Shown in pieces: positions 40,600 to 51,251 of a DNA stretch of 60,000 nt (position 1 is its first letter; each line of letters starts with the position of its first letter). A program made the position numbers and the translations under genes. The notes beneath the pieces are model-generated. The model was not told the origin of the DNA and made no database searches. It saw only the letters and a program-made list of their open reading frames with translations. The DNA is taken from the NCBI GenBank assembly GCA_949358305.1, contig OX442314.1, forward strand, positions 20,021,060 through 20,081,059, written 5' to 3'. This DNA comes from Strigamia acuminata (Eukaryota; Arthropoda; Chilopoda; Geophilomorpha; Linotaeniidae).

Positions 40600-43500
40600 A
40601 TGGCGGACACAATTGCTGGTGGGTCGCTAAATAGAATCGACCAGTTAAACGTGGACAACTATTTTGTTTGGCAATATAAGCTCGAAGCACTTTTGTCCGC
40701 GAAAGGGCTAAGTGGCGCACTTACTGAACAAGAACCGGAAAAACCGGGAGATCCAGCAGATGCGGATTACGACGCCAAAGAGAAGGCGTACGAGAAATGG
40801 GCCAAACAAAATAGCGAGGCACTTGGAATTATTGTGCTTACTATTTCTGAGCAACAAGCGGTTTGCTGCCTCGGCGAAAAGCACGCAAAAGCTGTTTGGG
40901 AAATCTTGAAGAAACGGCACGCGGGTACGACAGTACGAAAGCGCATCGATGCAGGTATCGAGTTGGGAAAGCTGCGGATGCGCGCGGAGGAAAGTCTTGA
41001 CGGCTATCTAAATCGGGCCTTAGCAACACAGGCCAAAGCCAAGGCTGTAGGACGAGACACTCCGGATCAGGAAGTCGTTCTGTACGCGTCGTTGGGGCTA
41101 AACGCCAAATTCATCCATATAGCGCGGGATTTTCGTTCGAGACCGGATGCGACGTTTGACGAATTCCGTAGTTCTTTGCTCCTCGAAGAGCAGTTGAGCT
41201 CATCAACCCAGGGGACTTCGGCGGTGACGACAGCAGCTTTCAAAGCAGTCGTCGGGAAGAACTCTGGCGGGAGAAAGTCACGGACTGAAGGTAAAGCGGC
41301 TTGTTATGAATGCGGAAAGGCAGGCCACATTGCAAAAAATTGCTGGGCGCGTTATCCGGAAAAACGACCAAAAACCCAAGCCAAGGAGACGGCAAAAGTC
41401 GCGCAGACGCAAGCTCCGCATCATGCTTACGTCGCAGATTCGTCGCCAGGAGGCGCTGACAAAAAGCCCAAACATCACGCTTTTGTTGTCGTTTTTGGCG
41501 ACAATGCGAGCCGTTCGGGATGGGTGCTCGACTCGGGTGCATCAACGCACATGACCTGTCGACGCGACTGGTTCGTAACGTTCGAAGAGGACGAAACGAT
41601 TGTCACGACGGCAAAACAGGGCGTGGAGCTCGTAGCCAAGGGAAGAGGCACCGTCGTTGTCAAATGTCGGAAATCACAATCTGAATGGACGGAAATATCA
41701 TTGCTCGATGCTCTGTACGTCCCCGACCTGAAAGGCAATCTTTTATCGGTTTTCAAAATGACTGCGCGACAGTACAAGGTATTTTTTGAGAAGGATGTCG
41801 CCAACGTCGTTGACCCAACTGGCGAGACCATTGCGCAAGGTACCAAAAGTGGGAACTTGTTCTTGATGGAGACGCAGCACGAAAATGCGTGCCTGGCGGA
41901 CGACGTGAGCGGCGCAGATCAGCCAGTCGCTGAAGCTGGACACGTGAGCGAGAAAGAGTTGTGGCACGGACGTTTGTGCCATGTCGGCCAAAGAACTCTT
42001 GTCAAGATGCGCGACCAAGAAGTGGTACATGGGCTGAAGTTTAAAGATGAACAACTGCCAACGTGCTCTTCGTGCGTGCAGGGCAAGATGACCAAGACCC
42101 CCTTCAAACGCATAAAAGGAAAGCAGTCCCAGAAAACTCTGGAACTCGTCCACGCTGATCTTGTGGGGCCTTTCCAAGTTCCTTCTCTGTCGGGCAGCAG
42201 ATTCGCAATGATTCTTACGGACGATTTTTCGAGAATGAAATTTTCGTATTTTTTGAAAGAGAAATCTCAGAGCTTCACCTTCTTTAAGGCTTTCAAAGCC
42301 CTCAATGAGCGACAGACTGGACACGAGTTACGTCGCCTACGGACGGATAACGGCGGAGAGTTTGTCAACAACGAATTCCGTGGTTTTTGCGAAGAGCAGG
42401 GCATCAAACACGAGTTGACGGTCCCGTACAACGCCTCTAGCAATGGAATCGCGGAACGCAGCAACCGGACACTCATCGAGTCTACGAGATCACTACTGCT
42501 GGAATCCAAACTGCCATTACGTTTTTGGGCCGAGGCGCTTGCGACAGTCGTACACGTCAAAAATCGAGTAATGACCAAACCGAATGGAAACGTGGTCCCA
42601 GCGGAAATATGGTCGCAGCGCAAGCCAACGGTGGCATACCTTCGTATTTTTGGATGCAAGGCATGGGCACACGTTCCTGCGCAACAAAGGCGCAAACTTG
42701 ACAGCAAAGCAAGACAAGGAATTTTCGTTGGATACGCCACTGACCGCAAGGCTTATCGAGTTTTTGATCCAGAGACTGACGACATAGTCGAAGCAAGATC
42801 CGTAGTATTTGATGAATTCACGCGCGGAGCCGATTTTTTCCGCCTCAAACGAAGTGATTTTGACGATCAACGTTTTTGCGCAAGACACGAGGCAGAGATA
42901 TTCATGGACGAACCAACTTTTGAAAAGCAAGTTGATCCTGCAAATGCAAATGCGCGCGACGTTGCAAATGCGCGCGACGTTGCAAATGCGCGCGACGCAG
43001 ATGTCCCTGCGCACGACGAAGAACCAGAGCCAAACCGTCCTGTTGGTCGACCAAGGGGCGCGACGGCTGAAGCGACAAACTTGCGCCACGAGTTGGAGAT
43101 GCGGGAACGGGAACAGCACCTGGTTGAGACGGGCGTACGACGCTCACAGCGCCTAATGGACCAGCGTGAAGCTGCGAATCTTGCCACGGAGGAGCTGTTC
43201 ACACCAGAGACCTACGCTGAAGCGATGGGGTGTCCAGACAGGGAGAAATGGGTTGAAGCAATGAAGAGTGAGATGGATTCTCTTCACGTCAACAAAGTCT
43301 GGAAACTCGTCAAGCGGCAACCCCACATGAAAACCATACGCAGCAAATGGATTTTCAGAATAAAATTGAATTCTGACAACAGCATCAACAAGTATAAAGC
43401 TCGTTTGGTCGCCGTGGGGTGCTCGCAAAGGCCTGGGATCGATTACACGGAAACATTTTCACCTGTCGTCCGAATGGAATCTCTGCGCATTTTTCTCAAC

Positions 43501-44748
43501 ATGGTTGCAACACTCAAACTCAAAACCAGGCAGTTTGATGTAAAAACTGCCTATCTTCACGGAAGACTCAGTGAAGAAATTTTTATGATTCAACCGGAAG
43601 GTTTTGAAGAAGGCGACGATGAAGTTTGTCAACTCGAAAGAAGCTTGTACGGCTTGCGCCAATCTGGGCGCTGCTGGAACGAGCGCCTGGACGAGGAACT
43701 GCAGGAAATTGGCCTGTTGCCACTCATTAATGATAATTGTGTATATATTTACAGAAGAGGCACCGAATTTGTCATCCTTAGCATTTACGTCGACGACATG
43801 GCCGCGGGATACAGGGGAAAAACCATTATGAAGTGGCTAATGAGAGGTCTTGAAAAGGTCTTCGAACTTGTGGATCTCGGTGAAATTCGCTATTTGCTGG
43901 GCATGGAAATCGAAATTACCAATGATGGGATTTGGATTGGGCAGCAAAAATACATCAAAGAAGTACTCCAGCGTTTTTCTCCGGATGACCGAGCCAAAGC
44001 GCTTACCCCTCTTGTCGTGGGGCAGGATTTGGACGTTTACGGAGAATCGCCGGAGGTGGAGTGCACCATTTTTCAACAAATTTTGGGCTCCATTATGCAT
44101 CTCATGATTGTGTCACGCCCTGACATTTCCTTCGCCGTCAGCAAGCTGTCTACTTATTCGAGGAGTCCGAGGCAAATTCATTTCAACGCCATAAAACGAG
44201 TGTTGAGTTACCTCAAGCGTACGCAGGATATGCGCCTATTTTTTCCATCACAAGGGGGAAAACTACACGGGTTCTGCGATGCAAGTTGGAACACGGCAAA
44301 GGACGCCAAATCTTACTCGGGTTTCCTTGTCAAGATCGGGGAAGCCACCGTCTGCTGGAAAACAAGAAAGCAGAGTTTGATCGCGCTTTCAACGTGTGAA
44401 AGCGAGACGCTCGCCATGTGCGACCTGCTGAAAACCCTGAAGTGGGCACGTGGTCTCTTGTGCGAGCTCGGACAAACAGAATCCGTACCCCGAAGCATAC
44501 CGATCAGTACGGACTGTTTGCCAGCGATCCAGACCATCTGTGGATCGAACCAACATGGTAGGACCAAACACTTGAACAAGTATTTGATGTACGTCCGCCA
44601 AGAGGTCAAGTTGGGGAATGTACACCTGGTCCACGTCCCGTCAGAAGACCTGATTGTGGATTTTCTAACCAAGGCCGTCCCGATAGCAAAGATGAACATG
44701 AGTCGCCACGCGCTTGGAGTCAAATCGATTGAAAGGATTGAAGATTGA
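40600..44748 (+). CDS. Copia element 2 Gag-Pol polyprotein
   Basis: 1382 codons from the ATG at 40600 (MADTIAGGSLNRIDQLNVDN); the frame is open upstream into the LTR but this start fits Gag. Domains: Gag, CCHC knuckle (CYECGKAGHIAKNC), protease (DSGASTHM), pre-integrase (ELWHGRLCHV), integrase (LTDDFSR, RTDNGGEF, NASSNGIAERSN), a linker with three copies of NARDVA (18-bp DNA repeats, about 42943-42995), RT with YVDDM, RNase H (CDASWN, STCESET), end VDFLTKAVP. No stops. Distantly related to Copia element 1 by the whole-protein pattern, not a copy of it. Confidence 0.95.
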   Translation: MADTIAGGSLNRIDQLNVDNYFVWQYKLEALLSAKGLSGALTEQEPEKPGDPADADYDAKEKAYEKWAKQNSEALGIIVLTISEQQAVCCLGEKHAKAVWEILKKRHAGTTVRKRIDAGIELGKLRMRAEESLDGYLNRALATQAKAKAVGRDTPDQEVVLYASLGLNAKFIHIARDFRSRPDATFDEFRSSLLLEEQLSSSTQGTSAVTTAAFKAVVGKNSGGRKSRTEGKAACYECGKAGHIAKNCWARYPEKRPKTQAKETAKVAQTQAPHHAYVADSSPGGADKKPKHHAFVVVFGDNASRSGWVLDSGASTHMTCRRDWFVTFEEDETIVTTAKQGVELVAKGRGTVVVKCRKSQSEWTEISLLDALYVPDLKGNLLSVFKMTARQYKVFFEKDVANVVDPTGETIAQGTKSGNLFLMETQHENACLADDVSGADQPVAEAGHVSEKELWHGRLCHVGQRTLVKMRDQEVVHGLKFKDEQLPTCSSCVQGKMTKTPFKRIKGKQSQKTLELVHADLVGPFQVPSLSGSRFAMILTDDFSRMKFSYFLKEKSQSFTFFKAFKALNERQTGHELRRLRTDNGGEFVNNEFRGFCEEQGIKHELTVPYNASSNGIAERSNRTLIESTRSLLLESKLPLRFWAEALATVVHVKNRVMTKPNGNVVPAEIWSQRKPTVAYLRIFGCKAWAHVPAQQRRKLDSKARQGIFVGYATDRKAYRVFDPETDDIVEARSVVFDEFTRGADFFRLKRSDFDDQRFCARHEAEIFMDEPTFEKQVDPANANARDVANARDVANARDADVPAHDEEPEPNRPVGRPRGATAEATNLRHELEMREREQHLVETGVRRSQRLMDQREAANLATEELFTPETYAEAMGCPDREKWVEAMKSEMDSLHVNKVWKLVKRQPHMKTIRSKWIFRIKLNSDNSINKYKARLVAVGCSQRPGIDYTETFSPVVRMESLRIFLNMVATLKLKTRQFDVKTAYLHGRLSEEIFMIQPEGFEEGDDEVCQLERSLYGLRQSGRCWNERLDEELQEIGLLPLINDNCVYIYRRGTEFVILSIYVDDMAAGYRGKTIMKWLMRGLEKVFELVDLGEIRYLLGMEIEITNDGIWIGQQKYIKEVLQRFSPDDRAKALTPLVVGQDLDVYGESPEVECTIFQQILGSIMHLMIVSRPDISFAVSKLSTYSRSPRQIHFNAIKRVLSYLKRTQDMRLFFPSQGGKLHGFCDASWNTAKDAKSYSGFLVKIGEATVCWKTRKQSLIALSTCESETLAMCDLLKTLKWARGLLCELGQTESVPRSIPISTDCLPAIQTICGSNQHGRTKHLNKYLMYVRQEVKLGNVHLVHVPSEDLIVDFLTKAVPIAKMNMSRHALGVKSIERIED

Positions 44749-44844
44749 AGATTTATTTTTAAGCATAGTTTTAAAATACGAATACAGTTGTTTCTTGATT
44801 TTTTCGTTGAACTTTGTGCGAGCATTCACAATTAACGGGGGATT

Positions 44845-44994
44845 TGTTGGGGTAATTGCGCATGCTCAATCCAATAATATAGTGCACGTCGCGTGCCGTT
44901 GTTTCTTTTCACACTTTGTATTATTCTTGCCGAGTAAAAGGTTGTTTCTGTTTTCTCCTCTTCAAACTGACTTTTTATTCTACGAAATATAACA
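44845..44994 (+). repeat. 3' LTR of Copia element 2
   Basis: 150 bp copy of the 5' LTR followed by GTATG. Confidence 0.95.
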
Positions 44995-45851
44995 GTATGT
45001 TCTTGATTTCATCTTTTATCATACTGCTACTGGTTAGCGAGTTCATATGACCACTGAAAAAACCTGATATCTGGTTTATCAAGGCCTGAAAATTTCACCC
45101 ATATGTGCCACAGAACCGCCACTCAATTTTTCACCTGTTTGCACATCATCATCAACTTCCAGTCATGCCAATTGCTTCTCCTACATCTAAATTAAGTTAT
45201 TTTAATGCAAAAATGTGACAAAGTACATTAACACATCTAGAACATTGTTTTTCATATGATGATCAAATGCTCAATTTTTATTTTTCTCTGCCACTGGTGC
45301 TTTGTAATTGTAAGACACATAAAAATAGTACAAGACGTGCCCAAAAGCTGTATTATATCTGACATTTTACCTGCTACTAGCCTAGCACATGTTACCAGGG
45401 CACAAATGTCATTTAGTTCTGATCAATGTGCAACTTGTCCAAAACAGTCATGTTTCAGCGCTCACAACAGCCTTTTTTGGAGACATTTTACTGACAAAAT
45501 ATCTATAATTGAAAGATTTTATGCTATTCTTACTAGCAAGATCATATTTACATAAAACTATTTTGTGAATGTAAATATTTTTACATTAAAATACAGAGTA
45601 TGAAGATATTTGTACCATGTGCAAGCTGGTATGAGAATATATGAATCAAATGTTACTTTGAAATATGCTTCTATTTTTATTAATTCAAGCCCGATTGCCA
45701 TGAAATTTTGTTTATACTTTCTTCAGATGTATCTATTTAACTGCTTAAAATTTCAAGATTTGATTAAAACTAGATTTAATTTGAGGTTGATCCGAATATT
45801 TTACTTTTATCAGTTTCACAGGAGTATGAGGATATATGGATTTGACTAGTA

Positions 45852-46462
45852 GATGGGGTTGAAAAACTAAATTCCAAAATTCCTGATATTTTTAAAAAAA
45901 ATTATCTAATGATATTAATGATCATGAAAGTGGTAAATAATAAAATTCTAATCATTTAATAATTGATTTATATTTTTATTATTTTTTTATTTAGATGATG
46001 TCATATTACAAACATTATTCTTGGTAGTCAATGCCTTAAATGAAAAAACAAATTTTTTTATTCAGAAACTAGAAGAAAATGTAAGTTTATTTTATAATTC
46101 TTCTTTAAATAAATATACTAAATGTTTCATTTTTGTTTAGATTCCTACAGATATTATACGTATTGCATATGATGGTGACTCTCCATTTTGTAACAATTAT
46201 TATACATGTATAATATGTGAGGGAAAAAAAATTTTAGAAACAGAGTTCTAAAAATGCAGTTTTTTGTTTTTTTGCTCTGCATTATATTTTCAATATGCAT
46301 TACAACAAAAAAATAAAAAAAAAACCTGTATTTTTTTCCAACACCACATTTTTGAAATCCTGAAAAAAAAATTACCATTAGAGCTCGTTCAGTTCATTGA
46401 GCAGATTGAATAAAAGTAAACAAGTGACTTTAATGGCATTAATGACACTCTAAACCAGAAAC
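45852..46462. other. Intergenic stretch, no gene seen
   Basis: Very AT-rich, with runs of A or T; nothing recognisable. Confidence 0.35.
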
Positions 46463-46680
46463 TATACTCTGGTTCGACTCAAGAGTATGCCCTTCTAAAA
46501 GCCGCATCACTGGTGTAGTGATCCAAAAATGTAGTAATAATCATAATAAAAATAAGAACTACTTCCAGAACTACTTCTCCTAGTGGAGATTCTTTACCTA
46601 TGGTAATACAGACTGGAGTTAGGAGTAATGCGGCTCGGCCAATGGGAGAAGGGTATACTCTTGAGTCGAACAAGAGTATA
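46463..46680. mobile_element. MITE of 218 bp
   Basis: Ends TATACTCTGGTTCGACTCAA (left) and TTGAGTCGAACAAGAGTATA (right) are inverted over about 34 bp with one or two mismatches. No coding capacity. Confidence 0.7.
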
Positions 46681-46759
46681 TTAATCAAAACTATAAGCTT
46701 TTCTGTTTGGTGATCAAAGATGATGGTTTGGATTTATTGTTTATAGCACTATTAATTTT

Positions 46760-46930
46760 ACACCCTTAAAGTGCTCTTTAGAAACCCTTTTTATTTTCCA
46801 AAGGAGTATTATTTATACCCCTAAAGTATCATAATTATTCAGGTGGTGTTATTAAAACACCCTAAAGCAGGGTGTTAAAAAACACCCTCAGAAAAAAGTG
46901 TTTTTAAAACACCCCTAGAGAGTGCAATTC
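46760..46930. repeat. Cluster of ACACCC/GGGTGT words
   Basis: AAAACACCCT-type words occur on both strands several times, able to form small hairpins (for example AAAACACCCTAAAG with CAGGGTGTTAAAA). Origin unknown. Confidence 0.4.
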
Positions 46931-47232
46931 TGTGACAAGGTAAAAACGCCCTTAAATGAAGTTATTTACACCTAAATTTTTAAAAGTGAGTTAATTCTTG
47001 AAATTAATTCAGTAGAAATCCAGGAACGCAGCAACTTAAAAAAAAATTAGTAAAGAATTGTAAGAAATTATCAAGTTTAAAGAATGCTTAATTAGCTCCA
47101 CTATTCCCATTAATACATATCCTATTATTTCTTCAAATTTATAGCCAATTAAAATTAGATGAGGTATAGAACAAAAGAACATTAAGTTAAAGTTAGTTTA
47201 GTATGATAGTATCATATGTGTGAACTACCAGG

Positions 47233-48333
47233 ATGTTCACATACCTCCAAATAGCAATTTTTTCAGTTATTTTGATGGTCACATTGACAAAGGTAATGCG
47301 TGTTACCAATTGCTTTTAATATCTGTTTCTATACTGTATATATTTCTTTGCATAAATTTAATTTTTTTTACAGAGTCAATACATACCAGAAAGAAATAAA
47401 AAACATCAGCATGACACAACAAAAGCTGTCTTAGATGTTAATTTGGATTTAATTGATGAAAAAGGATCGAAAATAGGTTAAAAAAACTAAAAAATTGTTT
47501 ACCATTCAAAATTATAATATTATTTTAGGCTATGATGGAACGGCTGGTGCCGACATAGAACCACCCCAACGTCGTAAACACCATCATAATCACCGTCAAA
47601 AGTCCAAAAAAAGTAAGTACTCAGATGAGGAAGATAAGGTTGCAAAGGGTCAAAATCAATACCAACAAGGCAACAGACAACCGCAAAGCCAACAAGGCAA
47701 CAGCCAACAAGGCAACAGCCAACAAGGCAACAGCCAACAAGGCAACAGCCAACCGCAAAGCCAACAAGGCAACAGACAACCACAAAGCCAACAAGGCAAC
47801 AATCAACCGCAAAGCCAACAAGGCAACAGACAACCTCAAAGCCAACAAGGCAAAAGACAACCACAAAACCAAAGTGGTAAGAAACAACTGGGAAGTTCAG
47901 GAGGAGGATTCAATGCAAATATAAACCAAAATAATAAATTTTCACCTACATTTGGAAATATGGGAGATATTGGAAGTATTGGCGGAAGAGCTGCAGGAAG
48001 AGATGGAACGAGTTCAAAAATAGAAAGATATTTAGCTAACCTTTCCGAAGATGACATTGCTAAGTTCTTGTATAATGGCATTTCAACATTGATAAGACAT
48101 GCTGACCAAAAACACAAAGGTTCAACACAACCACACAAACCTGATTATTTCTTTGATTTCCGTCAAATTTATATCCCTACCGACAGCAGGTATCATACGA
48201 TGTTTTCATTGTATTAATGTTGTGACTAAATTGAATTTTTTACTTCGTTTAACTTTTTTAACTTTTCAGTGATAGTTCTTCATCAGAATCAGATTCCAAC
48301 AGTGATGAATCTGTGAATGGCGGAATATGGTAA
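47233..48333 (+). CDS. Family gene E: Gln-rich member with one Gly/Asn repeat
   Basis: Exons 47233-47292 (MFTYLQIAIFSVILMVTLTK), 47374-47476 (SQYIPERNKKHQHDTTKA...), 47529-48189 and 48270-48333; phases 0, 1, 2. The long exon starts GYDGTAGADIEPPQRRKHHH, close to gene B's start, then has about ten tandem QPQSQQGN or SQQGN units, one GGGFNANINQNNKFSPTF repeat, and the C-terminal module (YLANLSEDDIAKFLYNGI, PDYFFDFRQIYIPTD). The last exon gives SDSSSSESDSNSDESVNGGI followed by W, longer than in B and C and ending in Trp as gene A does. Its upstream region lacks the conserved block of the other members. Function unknown. Confidence 0.8.
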
Positions 48334-48499
48334 ACGGGACGTAAAGAAGTAGTGCCATAAATTATCATAAAATTCCATTTGTTCCCTTGATTTTGCATAT
48401 GTAACCCCTTAAAAATTAAAATAAACTTGTTCTCAACCTAAAAAGACATGGTTTATTTCCATCAAACCTAAAAACCTACAAAATAGTAATTATAAGGTT

Positions 48500-49189
48500 T
48501 TCCAATATAAATAGTATAAATGTGATCGCTTGGCCACCCACGGTGACCTGCGACACACCATACCGCCTGGTGGCCCTTAGACTGTCCCCCTTCGCAGGGT
48601 GGACTGGCCCAGCTAGGGAAGAAAGGAGCTTAGTGGTGTGGTGGGAGAGAGACGGAGCCGAGAGAGCAAAGGAAGGATGTGCGGTAGAGAGAGAGAAGTG
48701 TGTGCTGTTACGATCCGGACGTTGGCAAAGGCAATTGTGCCTGTTGTTACTCTGCTCCTCTCACCATTCACCACTGTGGCGCTCAGTGACATGGCTAGGA
48801 GCCTGTTGCATCCTCCACAAGTGGCCACATGGATCGTACGGGTAAGTATGATAAAATGTCCGTTGGTAACCGACCATGTCACCCATGGGTTCGTGCCGTG
48901 TATGTGACGGGACGGTTGCATGCGCTACAGCACTGCCACACATGGGTAGATGGGAGATTCCAACCCCTAGACAACGATTAAGGGCCAAAACCCAACAATC
49001 TGAAGTCCCTGTCTCGTTCTTATGTGAGTATGCATTCCTCCGGCGATAGTCAAATCCCCAGACTGTCGTGGTTGAGATCATACCAGTCACATAAATTGGC
49101 CTTGTAAACTTTCAAATGGTGCCAAAACTTGAGATTGTGTATATTGATTCCGGATAGAACAGCAAAAAATAGAGATTTGAAAGGTTAAA
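48500..49189. other. GC-richer stretch, possible LTR or leader of a BEL/Pao element
   Basis: It precedes a BEL/Pao-type gag relic, and TGGTGCCAAAACTTGAG at about 49116-49132 could be its primer site. No matching second LTR is in the window, so this is only suggestive. Confidence 0.3.
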
Positions 49190-50030
49190 AATGCAAGATG
49201 GACGCCCTCGACCAATTGCGCACCCAGCAAGAGACGTTTCGAGCAGAAGCCAAATGACTGGTAAATACAATTATTGTGAAATTGGCGCCTTAAATCTTGA
49301 AGCCCATGCATTACGACAATTGAAAAACCAGTTGCTTACAAAGAGTGAGCAACTGGCAGCGCTCGACGATAACATATCACCATTGATTGTTAAACGCGTG
49401 GATTTGGAGAAAGAAGGCGGCGACACAATGAAGAATATCCGGAAAAGCTAATTGATTGCAAATTGGACAAATTGTTAAATCCACCAGCAGCAATCATCTA
49501 CCCAGTAATTCCAAATGGTGGCAGTTCTACGACTAGTTCCGGCGAATGGACGATCAAACTACCAAAGCTCGTAATGGCAAAATTCAGTGGGCTGAGTGCT
49601 CATGGCAACACTTCACTCACCACAAAAGCCAAATTCGTGTATTTGAACTCGTACAGCAGCAAGTCGTGCGTGGTCTCAAAATCAGCGATGAGAACTATGT
49701 AGAAGCAGTGAACCGCCTCCAAAACCGTTTTAGAAGAAAGGAAATCATCATAAATGCTCATATCCAGACGCTCAAGTAGTTGAAACTGGTGAAATGAGTG
49801 AGTGACCTCATCGATCTGCACAAACTTTAGAACATGTGCGAATTGCACTACCGTAGTCCCGAAAATGAGAAGATAGAAGCTGCAACGTTTGGAGTATTCC
49901 TGTGCCATTATTGAGAGCTGCCATGCCAGACGTCATTGCTCAAGGTTTTTCTAGAAAAAATGTTGATAATATCCATGACATTAAAGCATTTCTAGAATTT
50001 CTTAGGGCGAGCTAGAAGTGCGAGAACGAT
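49190..50030 (+). pseudogene. BEL/Pao retrotransposon gag relic
   Basis: Fragments in changing frames: LTKSEQLAALDDNIS (coiled N-terminal part), TIKLPKLVMAKFSG, then ISDENYVEAVNRLQNRFRRK with EIIINAHIQTL. KLPKLxLxKFSG and DENYxxAxxxLxxRF are hallmarks of BEL/Pao Gag. Stops and frame changes are frequent and pol is missing, so this is a truncated fossil. Confidence 0.65.
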
Positions 50031-50063
50031 ACACGACCATAGGTAATATACCAAGCGCAACGT

Positions 50064-50167
50064 GTAATTGTCGGGATAATTAGGTCAGCACGAATCTTCT
50101 TGCCTGATAAGATCACGGGTGATCTTATCTGACAAGAAGATGAGTGCTAACCTAATCCTGACAATTA
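50064..50167. repeat. Hairpin element of about 104 bp
   Basis: TAATTGTCGGGATAATTAGG and CCTAATCCTGACAATTA pair at the ends; an inner hairpin GATAAGATCAC/GTGATCTTATC sits at the centre. Confidence 0.65.
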
Positions 50168-50227
50168 CTCAAGGTGTAATTACCGAGGTGTATTTGATAC
50201 GAGAATTTACCGATAGAAAATAATGTA

Positions 50228-50325
50228 GATAGTGAAAATGAGATAGTGAAAATGAGACAGTGAAAGTGAGATAGTGAAAATGAGATAGTGAAAATGAGAT
50301 AGTGAAAATAAGATAGTGAAATTGA
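50228..50325. repeat. Tandem repeat, about seven copies of GATAGTGAAAATGA
   Basis: 14-bp period with few changes. Confidence 0.85.
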
Positions 50326-50336
50326 GAATTAACCTT

Positions 50337-50573
50337 GAGATTAGGCCTAACAAAACAACAATCGTTCTCTCGACCAATCCCACGGCATTTGACATTTGAT
50401 GCTTGGTTCGTAAAGGCCCCACCGTGGGGCGCCAGCACCAGAAAAATTACCGGGAAGAATGCATGGCGCCAGGAATTTCTTCCCAGTAAGAACCAATCAG
50501 ACGTCAAAAGCGGTTTGTTATGCGCCTCGGGATTGGGCGGGAGAACGATTGTTGTTTTGTTAGACCTAATCTC
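50337..50573. mobile_element. MITE of 237 bp
   Basis: The first 33 bp, starting GAGATTAGGCCTAACAAAAC, and the last 33 bp, ending GTTTTGTTAGACCTAATCTC, are inverted copies with one mismatch. Confidence 0.7.
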
Positions 50574-51126
50574 ATTCATAGTTATTTATAGCCCAAGCTA
50601 GTGGTAAATTCTCAAAATAATACAGCAATATTCAAAATATTACTGCAGGATTTGGCCAGAAAATCAGCCAAGTGCGCATGTGTGGTGCATGCCTGGCACA
50701 CTTTGTGCCTAGCAACGGTGCTCATTAGGAGCTAGCCATAGCAACCCCCTAATTTTGGCAGTATGGTTGATATGCAGCAGCAATGACTTTTTGTTAACAG
50801 CTAACATTTAGCAATATTACGTAAAATGAGTATTTTATTTACTCAGACAAGATAAATCATGTAATTATTTCAACAAACAATTCATTAAATACTTTAGTGT
50901 ATAAATTGATTCCTCAAATTATTAATTTCTAACATTTCCAAATAATTAATAGGGACAGTAAAACAATTTATTTAATATATTAAATAACTTATACCATTAA
51001 TTCGTTTTACTCCAAATCTCCCAAATAAATAGGGACATTTGGAATGAAAACAAACTATAAAGAAACAATTTTCTTATCATTTCATCCTGTGCAATATAAA
51101 CCTTACATAACATTTATTGTTAACAT

Positions 51127-51155
51127 GTATTCAGGTTTACTATTACGGATTTAAG
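51127..51155 (+). promoter_or_regulatory. Conserved upstream block of pseudogene F
   Basis: GTATTCAGGTTTACTATTAC then GGATTTAAG, 97 bp before the ATG; the preceding TTCATCCTGTGCAATATAAA is shared with gene G. Confidence 0.5.
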
Positions 51156-51251
51156 CAAATTCTAATTTTAATTATCAGCTGATAAAAAAGTGATGTACAC
51201 TAAAAAAAGTAAGTTTAATGTGGTGGCCATCAGATGTTAGTCGCCCCCAGA

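Larger units (their letters stand above)
40286..44994 (+). mobile_element. Copia element 2, complete, LTRs that appear identical
   Basis: 150-bp LTRs (40286-40435, 44845-44994; TGTTGGGG...ATAACA) show no difference by eye. The 5-bp duplication GTATG is perfect (40281-40285, 44995-44999). A purine tract CGGGGGATT precedes the 3' LTR. Probably very recently active. Confidence 0.95.
39803..45851. mobile_element. Fold-back element split by Copia element 2
   Basis: The left arm 39803-40232 and right arm about 45421-45851 are reverse complements over some 430 bp at roughly 95 percent identity (ACTAGTCAAATCCATATATC on the left end). TA stands at both ends. The loop between them originally held about 480 bp. 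Copia element 2 lies in the loop at 40286. Confidence 0.75.

Noticed and set aside
41743-43202. Several 100-200 codon minus-strand frames inside Copia element 2
   Set aside because: They are antisense shadows of the intact Gag-Pol frame.
48522-48921. Overlapping frames on both strands suggesting a gene
   Set aside because: No domain, no splice context; position just upstream of a BEL/Pao gag relic makes LTR or leader sequence more likely.
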